Source of the DNA: Akkermansiaceae bacterium
Lineage (GTDB): Bacteria; Verrucomicrobiota; Verrucomicrobiia; Verrucomicrobiales; Akkermansiaceae
NCBI GenBank assembly: GCA_029287105.1
Contig: JARFRT010000512.1
Location: 1 to 9,332, forward strand
Direction of reading: 5' to 3'
DNA: 9,332 bases
In this document: piece by piece, positions 1 through 6,859 of the stretch
Layout: every line of letters begins with the position of its first letter
How positions within the stretch are numbered: position 1 is the first letter of the stretch
Notes under the pieces: generated by a model
What the model saw: the letters and a program-made list of their open reading frames with translations, nothing else
Databases searched by the model: none
Told to the model about the DNA's origin: nothing
Program-made: the position numbers and the translations under genes

Positions 1-1007
1 ACGATGTCGGCATTGATGCTGTCCCAGAGTTCGGTGGTGAACTTGAGGGGGGCGGAGAGTTTTTTCTTCATTTTCTCGATGCGCCGCAAGGAGTCGTCGA
101 CGGTGCTGTGGGGCAGTTCCTTGAGGTGGCTGACCGCCACCGGGGCGGTGGCTGGTTGGTGGCAGATCATGGCCATGTCGTTACCAGCGGCGATGGCGAG
201 TTGGGCATCGGGGCCACGGCCGTAGTTGTTCAGGATGGCACCCATATCAAGGTCGTCGGTGATGATCACCCCCTCGTAGCCGAGTTGGTTGCGCAGCAGG
301 TTGGTGAGCAGGTTGCGGGAAAAGGAGCCGGGCAGGCCCGGGGTGTCGGGGTCGATGGCTGAGAAGTGCACGTGGCAACTCATCAGGGAATCGAGTTCGG
401 GCATCAGGGCGGTGTAGGGCAGGAGGTCGCTGGCGAGCATGTCGGCGACCGATTTGCCAACCTCCGGGAGTTGGTGATGCGGGTCCGTATCGGCGAGCCC
501 GCAGGAGGGGAAGTGTTTGCCGCAGGAGAGGATTTTGCTGTAGCGCAGGTTGCGGTTGAAGATGCCGGCATTGGTGATCACCTGTTGGGCGTCGGTGCCG
601 TAGCAGCGCCCCCGCATGGCGCTGTCGGGGCTGTCGCCGTAGGAGATGTCAAGCACCGGGCAGAGGTCCATATTGAATCCTAACAGTCGGAGCAAATAGG
701 CGGTGAGTTTCCCGTGTTGGGCGATGAGCCCGAGGTTGTTTTTCTCCTGGAGTTCCTGAGCGGACGGCGATTCGGCACCGATTTCCCGGGTGCGTGATAC
801 GCGGCCACCTTCCTGGTCGATTGAGATGACGGGGGGGACGTCGCAGAGGTCGCGGAGGTCGTCGGTGAGTTGGCGAAGTTGTTCGGGCGATCTGACGTTG
901 CGGCCGAACAGGACGAATCCACCGGGTTGGATGGATTTGTAGAGGGCCGCGTCCTCCGGGGTGAGTTCGGTTCCGGGGACACCGAGGAGGAGGAGCTGGC
1001 CGTGCAT
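1..1007 (-). CDS. nagZ: Glycoside hydrolase family 3 beta-N-acetylhexosaminidase (NagZ-like), 3' end cut by window edge
   Basis: The first 335 codons are present and no stop is reached before the left edge. Family members of this type are about 330-400 residues, so little is probably missing. NagZ enzymes remove N-acetylglucosamine from muropeptides in peptidoglycan recycling. Visible motifs: SIDQEGGRVSR at residues 62-72 (substrate-binding Asp64), PVLDI at 117-121, an Arg at 134 in GRCYG, Lys164-His165 in KHFPSCG, the Asp175/His177 pair that matches the family acid-base dyad, and ITDDLDMGAI at 249-258 with Asp251 as expected nucleophile. The usual KHFPGHG reads KHFPSCG here. No signal peptide is apparent, which fits a cytoplasmic enzyme. 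The ATG at 1007 lies 16 bp after the argF stop. It has no Shine-Dalgarno sequence, and the frame is open further upstream, so the start is likely but not certain. Conserved core motifs make the family assignment firm; the exact substrate is inferred. Confidence 0.9.
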   Translation of the reverse strand, partial: MHGQLLLLGVPGTELTPEDAALYKSIQPGGFVLFGRNVRSPEQLRQLTDDLRDLCDVPPVISIDQEGGRVSRTREIGAESPSAQELQEKNNLGLIAQHGKLTAYLLRLLGFNMDLCPVLDISYGDSPDSAMRGRCYGTDAQQVITNAGIFNRNLRYSKILSCGKHFPSCGLADTDPHHQLPEVGKSVADMLASDLLPYTALMPELDSLMSCHVHFSAIDPDTPGLPGSFSRNLLTNLLRNQLGYEGVIITDDLDMGAILNNYGRGPDAQLAIAAGNDMAMICHQPATAPVAVSHLKELPHSTVDDSLRRIEKMKKKLSAPLKFTTELWDSINADI

Positions 1008-1023
1008 GGGGGAGTAGGTCTGG

Positions 1024-1956
1024 TTAGGCGAACATGCCGCGGAACGTCTGGCCGTAGGAGGCGAGTTTGGCGAGGATGGCTTTTTGCACGTGCAGGCGGT
1101 TTTCGGCTTGTTGGAAAATGACGTCGGAGTGGCCTTCGAGAACTTTCTCAGTGATTTCCTTGCCGCGGTATGCCGGGAGGCAGTGCAGGACGATGTGGGA
1201 TGAATGTGCGTGCTTGAGCAGTGCCGAGTTCACCTGGTAGTCGCCAAAGAGTGCCTCCTTGGCGCTTTGGTCCTCTTGCCCCATGGAGAGCCAGACGTCG
1301 GTATTGATGACATCGGCATTTTTGACGGCTTCCACGGGGTCGGTGGTGATGCTGACATTGGCTGCGTTGAGGCGATCGACGTATTGTCGGGTGGGTAGGC
1401 ATCCCTGGGGGGCGGCGATGCAGAGTTCGAAGCCGAGTTGTTTGGCGGCCCACATCCACGAGCGTGACATGTTGTTGAATCCGTCGCCGACGAAGGCGAT
1501 TTTCTTACCTTCCCAGGTGCCGAGGCGTTCACGGATGGTGAGCAAGTCTGCCAGAATTTGGCATGGGTGGGCGTCATCGGTCAGGGCATTGATGGTGGGG
1601 ATGCCTGAGTAGTTGGCAAAATCGACGACGTCCTGTTGGTCAAATGTCCGGATCACGGCGCCGTGGACCATGCGGCCGAGCACACGTGCGGTGTCCTTGA
1701 TGGGTTCGCCCCGACCAAGCTGGATGTCGCTCGACGAGAGGAACATGACGGAGCCGCCGAGTTCACGGATGCCGACTTCGAAGGAAACGCGGGTGCGGGT
1801 GGATGCCTTGGTGAAAATCATCGCCCAGGTTTGTCCGGTCAGCGGTTTGACTTTATGGCCGCCGTTTTTGCGTTCGGTTTTCAATGAGACGGCATTGTCG
1901 ATGATTTTCCATATGCGGTCCTTGGAAAGTTCTTCGATTGAGAGGAAGTGGGTCAT
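1024..1956 (-). CDS. argF: Ornithine carbamoyltransferase
   Basis: A complete 310-residue protein, the normal length for the family. It catalyses carbamoyl phosphate + ornithine to citrulline in cytoplasmic arginine biosynthesis. The carbamoyl-phosphate loop STRTR is at residues 52-56, HPCQ at 130-133, the domain-2 GDGFNN segment near 157-162, the ornithine-binding SMGQE at 224-228 and HCLPAYR at 258-264. The SMG and HCLP motifs separate it from aspartate carbamoyltransferase. ATG at 1956 gives the typical N-terminus (MTHFLSIEEL). No convincing Shine-Dalgarno sequence precedes it. It lies 63 bp downstream of argD on the same strand and 16 bp upstream of the GH3 gene, so co-transcription is likely. 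A succinyl- or acetylornithine variant cannot be fully excluded by eye, but the SMGQE motif and the argD neighbour favour the standard enzyme. Confidence 0.96.
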   Translation of the reverse strand: MTHFLSIEELSKDRIWKIIDNAVSLKTERKNGGHKVKPLTGQTWAMIFTKASTRTRVSFEVGIRELGGSVMFLSSSDIQLGRGEPIKDTARVLGRMVHGAVIRTFDQQDVVDFANYSGIPTINALTDDAHPCQILADLLTIRERLGTWEGKKIAFVGDGFNNMSRSWMWAAKQLGFELCIAAPQGCLPTRQYVDRLNAANVSITTDPVEAVKNADVINTDVWLSMGQEDQSAKEALFGDYQVNSALLKHAHSSHIVLHCLPAYRGKEITEKVLEGHSDVIFQQAENRLHVQKAILAKLASYGQTFRGMFA

Positions 1957-1972
1957 TGGAATGGATAGTGGG

Positions 1973-1996
1973 ATAAATGAATAAATGGACGAATGA
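1973..1996. repeat. Degenerate octamer repeat in the argD-argF spacer
   Basis: Three 8-bp units lie side by side: ATAAATGA, ATAAATGG and ACGAATGA. They sit in the AT-richer 63-bp spacer between the argD stop and the argF start. This may be a short microsatellite-like tract or chance; no function is visible. Confidence 0.4.
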
Positions 1997-2019
1997 TTTG
2001 TGACTTTCAGTATTCAGTT

Positions 2020-3252
2020 TTAGCTGAGAGAATCGAGAGTGTTTTTGAGAATCTTCAAGGCTTCGTCGACTTCGCTGTCAGTGACGTTGAGTGGGGGCAG
2101 CCAGCGCAGGGTCCCGGGTCCGGCGGGCACGGTGAGCAGGCCTGCGTCCATCAGGGCTTTGCAGAGATGGATTGACGCGGGTGTTTCTGCGGGGACGTTG
2201 AAGTTGTCGGGGTTCAGGGCGAAGCCCAACAGCAGGCCCTTGCCGCGGATGGCGGTGACCGCCGGGTGGTTCCAGGATTCGACTGCGGTGCGGATGCGTT
2301 GTTCCTGGCGGGCGGCATTGGCGGTCAGTTGGGAGGATTGGATTTCGTTGAGCACGGCGAGGGCGGCGCGGCAGGCGAGTGGATTGCCGCCGTAGGTGGA
2401 GCCGTGGGAGCCTGCGTCCATGAGTGCTGACAGTTCGGTCCCTTCCTGGTTGATGGCCCGGTTGCTGACATAGAAGGCGCCGATGGGGAAGCCGCCGCCG
2501 AGCCCCTTCGCCCAGGAAATGGTGTCGGGCTTGAGTTCGGGGCAGATGGCATGCCATCCCATCAGGGTGCCGGTCCGACCGAGTCCGCATTGGATTTCAT
2601 CCAGCATCAGAAGCAGGTCATGCTCCTTGCACAGGCTTGCGACCTTGTGGAGAAAATCCGGTGTCGCCTCGTTGACGCCGCCTTCGCCCTGGATGGGTTC
2701 GAGCATGATGCCGGCCGTGGTAGGGTTGATGGCGGATTGCAGGGCCTCGATGTCATTGAATGGCACATAGCGGAATCCGGGTAGCAGCGGATCGAACCCC
2801 TGATGGATCTTGGTCTGGGCGGTGGCGGCCATGGAGCCGAGTGTGCGTCCGTGGAACGATTGGTTGAACGTGATCACCTCGTAGCGGGCATCGCCGGATT
2901 TGTCGGGCCGGGCGTGTCCGAACCTTCGTGCGGTCTTGATCATGCCATCGTTGGCCTCGGCGCCGGAGTTGCCGAAGAAAATTTTGCCGGGGGTTTGGAC
3001 GAAATCATCGACCAGTGTGCGTGCGAGTTCTTTTTGCTGGGGGATTTGATAGAGGTTCGAGCAGTGGATCAGCGTGGCTGCCTGGTCGCTGATGGCTTTG
3101 GTCAGGGCCGGGTGGCAGTGACCGATGCTGCAGGTGGCGATCCCGGCGCAGAAGTCGAGATAGCATTTGCCTTCGCTATCCCAAAGGCGTGCGCCCTCCC
3201 CCCGTGTAGCGGTGAGCGGAAAGTTGGCATAGGTCGGGAGGAGGTGGGACAT
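2020..3252 (-). CDS. argD: Acetylornithine aminotransferase, PLP-dependent class III
   Basis: From the ATG at 3252 this is a 410-residue protein, close to the usual 390-410. ArgD transfers an amino group from glutamate to N-acetylglutamate semialdehyde; in many bacteria it also acts in lysine synthesis. In the 410-residue numbering, the PLP-phosphate loop GNSGAEAN is near residues 94-101, SFHGRT near 132-137, LDEIQCGLGRTG near 217-228, the Schiff-base lysine in AKGLGGG is at about 249, and HGSTYGGNPLAC is near 283-294. The start MSHLLPTYANFP matches the usual ArgD N-terminus. An ATG at 3264 would add four residues, and a TTG at 3309 would add an unlikely leader. No Shine-Dalgarno sequence separates these choices. 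It is the first gene of the probable argD-argF-nagZ unit and is divergent from rnpB. A related ornithine or GABA aminotransferase is possible but less likely beside argF. Confidence 0.95.
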   Translation of the reverse strand: MSHLLPTYANFPLTATRGEGARLWDSEGKCYLDFCAGIATCSIGHCHPALTKAISDQAATLIHCSNLYQIPQQKELARTLVDDFVQTPGKIFFGNSGAEANDGMIKTARRFGHARPDKSGDARYEVITFNQSFHGRTLGSMAATAQTKIHQGFDPLLPGFRYVPFNDIEALQSAINPTTAGIMLEPIQGEGGVNEATPDFLHKVASLCKEHDLLLMLDEIQCGLGRTGTLMGWHAICPELKPDTISWAKGLGGGFPIGAFYVSNRAINQEGTELSALMDAGSHGSTYGGNPLACRAALAVLNEIQSSQLTANAARQEQRIRTAVESWNHPAVTAIRGKGLLLGFALNPDNFNVPAETPASIHLCKALMDAGLLTVPAGPGTLRWLPPLNVTDSEVDEALKILKNTLDSLS

Positions 3253-3319
3253 GAAGAAAGTCATAAGTTCTAAACTATAAATGCCAAGTGCGAATACCGG
3301 GCGGTGCAATATTCCTGTA

Positions 3320-3340
3320 TTTGGAGTTTGGAATTTGAAA
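3320..3340. repeat. Degenerate heptamer repeat between argD and rnpB
   Basis: Three consecutive 7-bp units read TTTGGAG, TTTGGAA and TTTGAAA. They fill the AT-rich gap between the divergent argD and rnpB genes and overlap the putative rnpB promoter. The 7-bp period is the same as that of the GGGAGTC array at the right end, although the sequences are unrelated. Similar TTTGGAATTTG-type intergenic tracts occur in many environmental bacterial genomes; that statement is from memory and was not searched. Confidence 0.5.
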
Positions 3341-3348
3341 CTTAGGGT
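3321..3348 (+). promoter_or_regulatory. Possible sigma-70-like promoter for rnpB
   Basis: A TTGGAG element at 3321-3326 and TAGGGT at 3343-3348 are separated by 16 bp. They would place transcription initiation near 3355, just before the mature RNA end predicted from the P1 helix. The -10 element matches consensus poorly, so this call rests mostly on position. Confidence 0.25.
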
Positions 3349-3360
3349 TTAGGTTGCGCT

Positions 3361-3757
3361 TGCCGCTCCCCGGACGGTCGCGGTTCCGGCAGCTTGCTGG
3401 TGGAATCGAGGAAAGTCCGGACGCCATAGGGAGACGCGCCCTGTGAATAACAGGGGACGGATGGTTCAAGCCATCCGGACGGAAAGTGCAGCAGAAAACA
3501 AACCGCCCCGGCTTGCCGGGGTAAGGGTGAAAAGGTGGGGTAAGAGCCCACCGCTCCGAGGGTAACCGAGGGGGCACGGTAAACCCCGCGTGGCGCAAGA
3601 CATAACAGGGGAAGGGTGCCCGCCCGATCAGTATCCCCGGGTATTAGTCGCACCATCCCGCAAGGGAGGTGCCCTGCCTCGGCAGGGTAAGATAAATGAC
3701 CGTACAGTTCTGCGAAAGCGGAATGGACAGAATCCGGCTTACAGGGGAGCGGCACTC
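3361..3757 (+). ncRNA. rnpB: RNase P RNA, bacterial type A
   Basis: This is the catalytic RNA of ribonuclease P, which cuts the 5' leaders from tRNA precursors. The conserved core is clear: GAGGAAAGTCC at 3408-3418 pairs as P4 with the ACAGAATCCGGCTTA block at 3727-3741. CAGAAAACAAACCGCC is at 3492-3507, and the GGTAAGGGTGAAAAGG block starts at about 3519, leading into GTAAGAGCCCACCGC. Long-range pairing confirms the ends. P1 is a perfect 10-bp helix of 3362-3371 with 3744-3753. P2 pairs ACGGTC (3374-3379) with GACCGT (3698-3703). P3 is a local hairpin at 3384-3405. The layout with a P15-P17-like region (about 3605-3650) resembles type A. Five T residues follow at 3758-3762, but no separate terminator hairpin is seen. 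Mature ends are uncertain by several bases. Open frames on the opposite strand here are spurious. Confidence 0.97.
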
Positions 3758-3778
3758 TTTTTCGGGGCGGGTCGGGGG

Positions 3779-3805
3779 CTGACAATACAGTTCAAACGGT
3801 ATTAG
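3779..3805 (+). promoter_or_regulatory. Weak candidate promoter for the permease gene
   Basis: CTGACA at 3779-3784 resembles a -35 box. TATTAG at 3800-3805 resembles a -10 box, but the 15-bp spacing is short. The elements sit between the end of rnpB and the permease start at 3848. Read-through from rnpB is the alternative. Confidence 0.2.
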
Positions 3806-3847
3806 AGGTTGGAAATTAGTCGTGTCCACCTATGGTGGGCATGGTTC

Positions 3848-4903
3848 ATGAGTGAAGTGATTTATCAAAAAGAAGACCTGCCGGATCGTTTTGGGGCGAT
3901 GACGGTGAAGGAACTTCGGCAGGGCTTGAGGAGGGGGCTGTTCACGGTGCCCTTCATGGTGATTCAGGTGCTTTCGGTTCTGGCGATGGTTGCGGAGTTC
4001 GGGATGGGGGACGTGGAGAAATTTTCGGAAATGACGGGGGTCTTGAATCCGGCCCTGTTTTTTGAATCGGGCCCCTTCTGGGCGGTGGCGGGATTGGTCT
4101 GCATCATCATCATGCCTTTGGGCGGGCTTGCCCTGATGGGTCAGGAGCTTGACGAGGGTAATCACGAACTCCTGCTGATGACGCCGCTGACGCGTTGGCG
4201 TGTGGTCAGGGGCAAATTCCTCGCGATGTGGGGCTTGTGCCTGGTCACCTTTTTCTCGTTGTTGCCGTATTTGATCGTCCGCTATTTCATCGGAGGCATT
4301 GACGTATGGCGCAACGTGGTGATGGCAATGAGTGTGGTGATGGCATCGGGGATTATCTGTGCGGGGGCGATCGGGGCATCGTCTTTCCGGACCAACCTGG
4401 GAAAAATTCTGATGATGGCGCTCTTTGTCGGGTCGATGACCCTCTCGTGGTTGGCACCGATGCTGGCCAGCTATGCCCGGGCCGACCGGTGCGGTTGGAT
4501 TTACCACCTCAATGTGCTGGCCTACTTCGTGTGTTACACCATTTTGGGTTTGGCCCTGGCGAGGTCGCGTATCCGGCTGGTGGTGCACCATTACGAGGTG
4601 AAGCCGAGCTGGATGGTGATCGGCTTATTCATTTTTACGCCGCTGGTGGTTTCGATGGCCACAGCGATGACGCTGGGCTACGGAGGGTTTGTCGGTTTGC
4701 TCGGCATGGCCCTGGTTGCGTGGTTTGCGGATGTGACGCCGAAGGCGCCCAGCTGGATGCCCATGCCCCAAGCCAAGCTGGCGGATGCGCCTTTCGGCGC
4801 TGATGGGGCGGTGGTTTTGCCGGCCGCGGAACCTGCTGATGGGGCTGTTTCGACGGCCAACCTGCCTGCGCAGAGTGGTTCCCCGCCGATTGCGCCGTCC
4901 TAG
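3848..4903 (+). CDS. ABC-2-type transporter permease subunit, orphan
   Basis: From the ATG at 3848 this is a 351-residue integral membrane protein. A TTG at 3809 in frame would add 13 residues but looks less natural. After a short charged N-terminus there are six to eight hydrophobic segments, near residues 31-51, 76-97, 125-148, 157-178, 187-208, 217-238 and 256-295. Between the second and third segments, GQELDEGNHELLLMTPLTRWRV resembles the cytoplasmic coupling region of ABC-2 permeases, where an acidic run precedes an ELLL-TPL stretch. The last 50 or so residues are rich in Pro and Ala and probably cytoplasmic and disordered. No ATP-binding subunit lies next to it in the window, so the partner must be encoded elsewhere if this is a true transporter. 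The substrate cannot be told. It follows rnpB on the same strand by about 90 bp. Membrane nature is certain; the family is likely. Confidence 0.75.
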   Translation: MSEVIYQKEDLPDRFGAMTVKELRQGLRRGLFTVPFMVIQVLSVLAMVAEFGMGDVEKFSEMTGVLNPALFFESGPFWAVAGLVCIIIMPLGGLALMGQELDEGNHELLLMTPLTRWRVVRGKFLAMWGLCLVTFFSLLPYLIVRYFIGGIDVWRNVVMAMSVVMASGIICAGAIGASSFRTNLGKILMMALFVGSMTLSWLAPMLASYARADRCGWIYHLNVLAYFVCYTILGLALARSRIRLVVHHYEVKPSWMVIGLFIFTPLVVSMATAMTLGYGGFVGLLGMALVAWFADVTPKAPSWMPMPQAKLADAPFGADGAVVLPAAEPADGAVSTANLPAQSGSPPIAPS

Positions 4904-4911
4904 CGGCGATT

Positions 4912-4934
4912 ATTCTCGTTTTTCCCGGGAGAAT
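4912..4934 (+). terminator. Weak hairpin just after the permease stop
   Basis: ATTCTC (4912-4917) and GAGAAT (4929-4934) form a 6-bp stem around an 11-base T-rich loop, beginning 8 bp after the stop codon. There is no T-tract after the stem, so intrinsic termination is doubtful. It could be a weak or factor-assisted terminator, or simply mRNA 3'-end structure. Confidence 0.2.
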
Positions 4935-4953
4935 CCGAGGTGAAAATTGAACG

Positions 4954-4982
4954 TTGTCAAAGGGGGGTTTTTCGGCTAGTGT
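4954..4982 (+). promoter_or_regulatory. Putative sigma-70-type promoter for the HD-phosphohydrolase/ybeY unit
   Basis: TTGTCA at 4954-4959 matches the -35 consensus at five of six bases. It is followed after exactly 17 bp by TAGTGT at 4977-4982, which keeps the key T, A and final T of a -10 box. Initiation would be near 4989, giving a 5' leader of about 115 bases. A second, poorer pair is TTTAAT at 5032-5037 and TACGAT at 5055-5060, also 17 bp apart. Confidence 0.4.
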
Positions 4983-4990
4983 GACGCCCG

Positions 4991-5016
4991 AAGGGACGCA
5001 AAAAACAGCGTCCTTT
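4991..5016 (+). promoter_or_regulatory. Hairpin in the 5' leader of the HD-phosphohydrolase gene
   Basis: AAGGGACGC (4991-4999) pairs with GCGTCCTTT (5008-5016) as a 9-bp stem with one G-U pair and an A-rich 8-base loop. If the promoter at 4954-4982 is real, this stem sits at the very 5' end of the mRNA and could stabilise it. Alternatively it is the terminator of the upstream permease gene, although only three T residues, paired in the stem, are present. It matches no riboswitch class that I recognise. Confidence 0.35.
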
Positions 5017-5105
5017 CTCCGTCCAAGGCTGTTTAATCGTTGTTAATCACCGAATACGATTCTCCCCTTTTTCTCACCCCTTTTATTTAATCCGGACTAT
5101 TCTCT

Positions 5106-6848
5106 ATGGGATTTATTGATGCCTTCAAACGGTGGCGGCTTGCTGAAAAAGGCCTGTCATCCGGTAAGAAACGACGCACGACGACCGCCAGTGAAAATGC
5201 CATGGTGGACTCGATGGAGCGTAGCGTCTGGGTCAAGTTACTCATCTATTCGGCATTTGCCGCCTTGGTGTGCCTGATCGCTGCATTTTATGTCTCGGAC
5301 AAGACCCTGTTTCATGAAAATGGGATCAGACGCACACTGATCTGTCTGATTCTGACGGGTGCCGTGATTCTCATCTATCATATTCGCCACAGTATGAAGG
5401 TTGGAAACGGGCAGGTGGTTCTCGTCTACGGAGGTATACTTGTGCACCTCGTCCTGTTGCGGTCGATTTGTTATATCGTGGACAACAATCCTGGCTGGGA
5501 TGCCGATTACAGGATGCTTCTCCCCCCGCTGGCCTTTGCTCCGATGGTGCATTCTGTTTTGGCGGGCCGGCATGCGGGTGTGTTTAGTGCGCTCTGTGTC
5601 AGTTTGTTTGGTAGTTTGCTGATGCCGGTGGAGGATATCTTCAGTTTCATGGTCATGAGTCTGGTTGTCGGATGTGTGGCCGTTGCTTTGACGCGCAAGG
5701 TGCGTCGACGGGGCAATCTGCTTCGTGCGGGATTTTATGTCGGGGTCACGGCGTTTCTTCTCGCTCTTGTCTTTGATAAAATCGATCTCGCTCTGCTGAC
5801 GTCATCGAGCGAGGGAGTTTCCATGGAAGGCAGTAAAATAGTGATCGTGCTTGTCAGTGGTTTGCTGACGGGGATGGTGGTCAGCGGTTTGTTGCCGGCA
5901 TTGGAAAGTCTGTTTACCATCACGACGAATATCAGTTGGTTGGAGATGAGCGACTTGAATCACAAATTGCTTCGAAAACTGCAACTGGAGGCACCGGGGA
6001 CGTATCATCACAGCATGGTGGTGGCGACGCTGGCGGAGTCGGCGGCCGAGGAGATAGGGGCCAATGCCGCGATGTGTCGGGTTTGCTCGTATTTCCACGA
6101 TATCGGGAAGCTGAGTAAGCCGGAATACTTTATCGAAAACCAGGGGGATCGTAACCCGCATGACACCCTGACGCCCACCATGAGCGCCATCATCATCATT
6201 GCCCATGTCAAGGATGGCGTCGATATGGCGATCAAGCACAAGCTGAACCCGAAAATCATCGAAGTCATCCGTGAACACCATGGTGATTCTCTGGTGCAGT
6301 ATTTCTATCACAGGGCACGCGAACAGAGACTTGATGCTGAGAAAAAGGTGGAGGAGGGGATTGAAAACCGTGATGACCTGCCGGAGGTCGATGCCAAGAG
6401 TTTCCGCTACCCCGGGCCATGCCCGAGCAGCCCCGAGAGTGGTATCATCAGCCTGGCGGACTGTGTTGAAAGTGCGTCGCGCAGTCTGAAAAAACCGACG
6501 CCGCAGAAGATCCGCAACATGGTCGACGATATCGTGATGGCCAGGGTGACCAGTGGCCAGCTTGATAATTGTGAATTGACCATGGGGGACATCAAAAAGG
6601 CCTGCGGCAGTTTTGCCTCCACGTTGCGTAGTATGATGCACAGTAGGATCGACTACCCCAAGGACGAGGACAGCAGTCTGGGCCGAAAGACGAGGAAGCC
6701 GACCGCCGGCAAAGCCGCCTCATCGCGGGCCGTGGCCACGGGGAAAGCCACGGGAAAGGCGACCGAAAAAGTCACGGAAAAAGTCACGGAAAAAGTCACG
6801 GCGAATTCTCCAGAGAAAGCTGTTGAGCCAAGTGATCTGAAGCTCTAG
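5106..6848 (+). CDS. 7TM-HD family phosphohydrolase (PgpH/YqfF-type, probable c-di-AMP phosphodiesterase) without large extracytoplasmic domain
   Basis: A 580-residue membrane protein. Hydrophobic segments lie near residues 43-63, 77-93, 103-124, 136-153, 156-173, 177-196, 207-224 and 244-264, followed by a cytoplasmic HD domain at about 285-515. The catalytic signature is intact: EAPGTYHHS (295-303), YFHDIGK (329-335), AHVKDG (366-371), EHHGD (390-394) and LADCVE (450-455). These supply His302, His331, Asp332, His367, His391, His392 and Asp452 for a di-metal site. Characterised relatives hydrolyse c-di-AMP to pApA; activity here is inferred. Relatives carry a large extracytoplasmic domain between the first and second membrane segments, whereas here only about 14 residues separate them. 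Residues 520-580 form a Lys/Ala/Thr-rich tail with tandem repeats. ATG at 5106 has no Shine-Dalgarno sequence. ybeY follows after 11 bp, a linkage conserved in many phyla. Confidence 0.92.
   Translation: MGFIDAFKRWRLAEKGLSSGKKRRTTTASENAMVDSMERSVWVKLLIYSAFAALVCLIAAFYVSDKTLFHENGIRRTLICLILTGAVILIYHIRHSMKVGNGQVVLVYGGILVHLVLLRSICYIVDNNPGWDADYRMLLPPLAFAPMVHSVLAGRHAGVFSALCVSLFGSLLMPVEDIFSFMVMSLVVGCVAVALTRKVRRRGNLLRAGFYVGVTAFLLALVFDKIDLALLTSSSEGVSMEGSKIVIVLVSGLLTGMVVSGLLPALESLFTITTNISWLEMSDLNHKLLRKLQLEAPGTYHHSMVVATLAESAAEEIGANAAMCRVCSYFHDIGKLSKPEYFIENQGDRNPHDTLTPTMSAIIIIAHVKDGVDMAIKHKLNPKIIEVIREHHGDSLVQYFYHRAREQRLDAEKKVEEGIENRDDLPEVDAKSFRYPGPCPSSPESGIISLADCVESASRSLKKPTPQKIRNMVDDIVMARVTSGQLDNCELTMGDIKKACGSFASTLRSMMHSRIDYPKDEDSSLGRKTRKPTAGKAASSRAVATGKATGKATEKVTEKVTEKVTANSPEKAVEPSDLKL
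6741..6800 (+). repeat. In-frame 12-bp tandem repeat in the HD-protein tail
   Basis: There are five 12-bp units in codon phase. The last three (6765-6800) are identical copies of GAAAAAGTCACG; the first two are diverged. They encode GKAT, GKAT, EKVT, EKVT and EKVT. The identical copies suggest recent duplication by slippage, and copy-number change would keep the reading frame. Confidence 0.85.
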
Positions 6849-6859
6849 CATCCACGACG

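Noticed and set aside
680..982. 100-codon minus-strand frame in the left gene
   Set aside because: The correct frame of the same strand gives the GH3 enzyme with all motifs; this frame is a Ser/Pro-rich by-product of GC-rich codons.
3342..3785. Long open frame opposite rnpB, with a CKPDSVHSAFAELYGH-type translation
   Set aside because: It is the antisense of the conserved RNase P RNA core. Translations of this kind recur as spurious hypothetical proteins because the RNA is conserved, not the peptide.
3830..4591. 253-codon minus-strand frame within the permease gene, very rich in His, Gln and Arg
   Set aside because: The composition is what the complement of hydrophobic plus-strand codons produces, and there is no start context or domain.
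5802..6641. 279-codon open frame on the minus strand within the HD-domain gene
   Set aside because: It is the shadow of a strongly conserved plus-strand domain. The plus-strand translation has all catalytic motifs; the minus-strand translation resembles no family.
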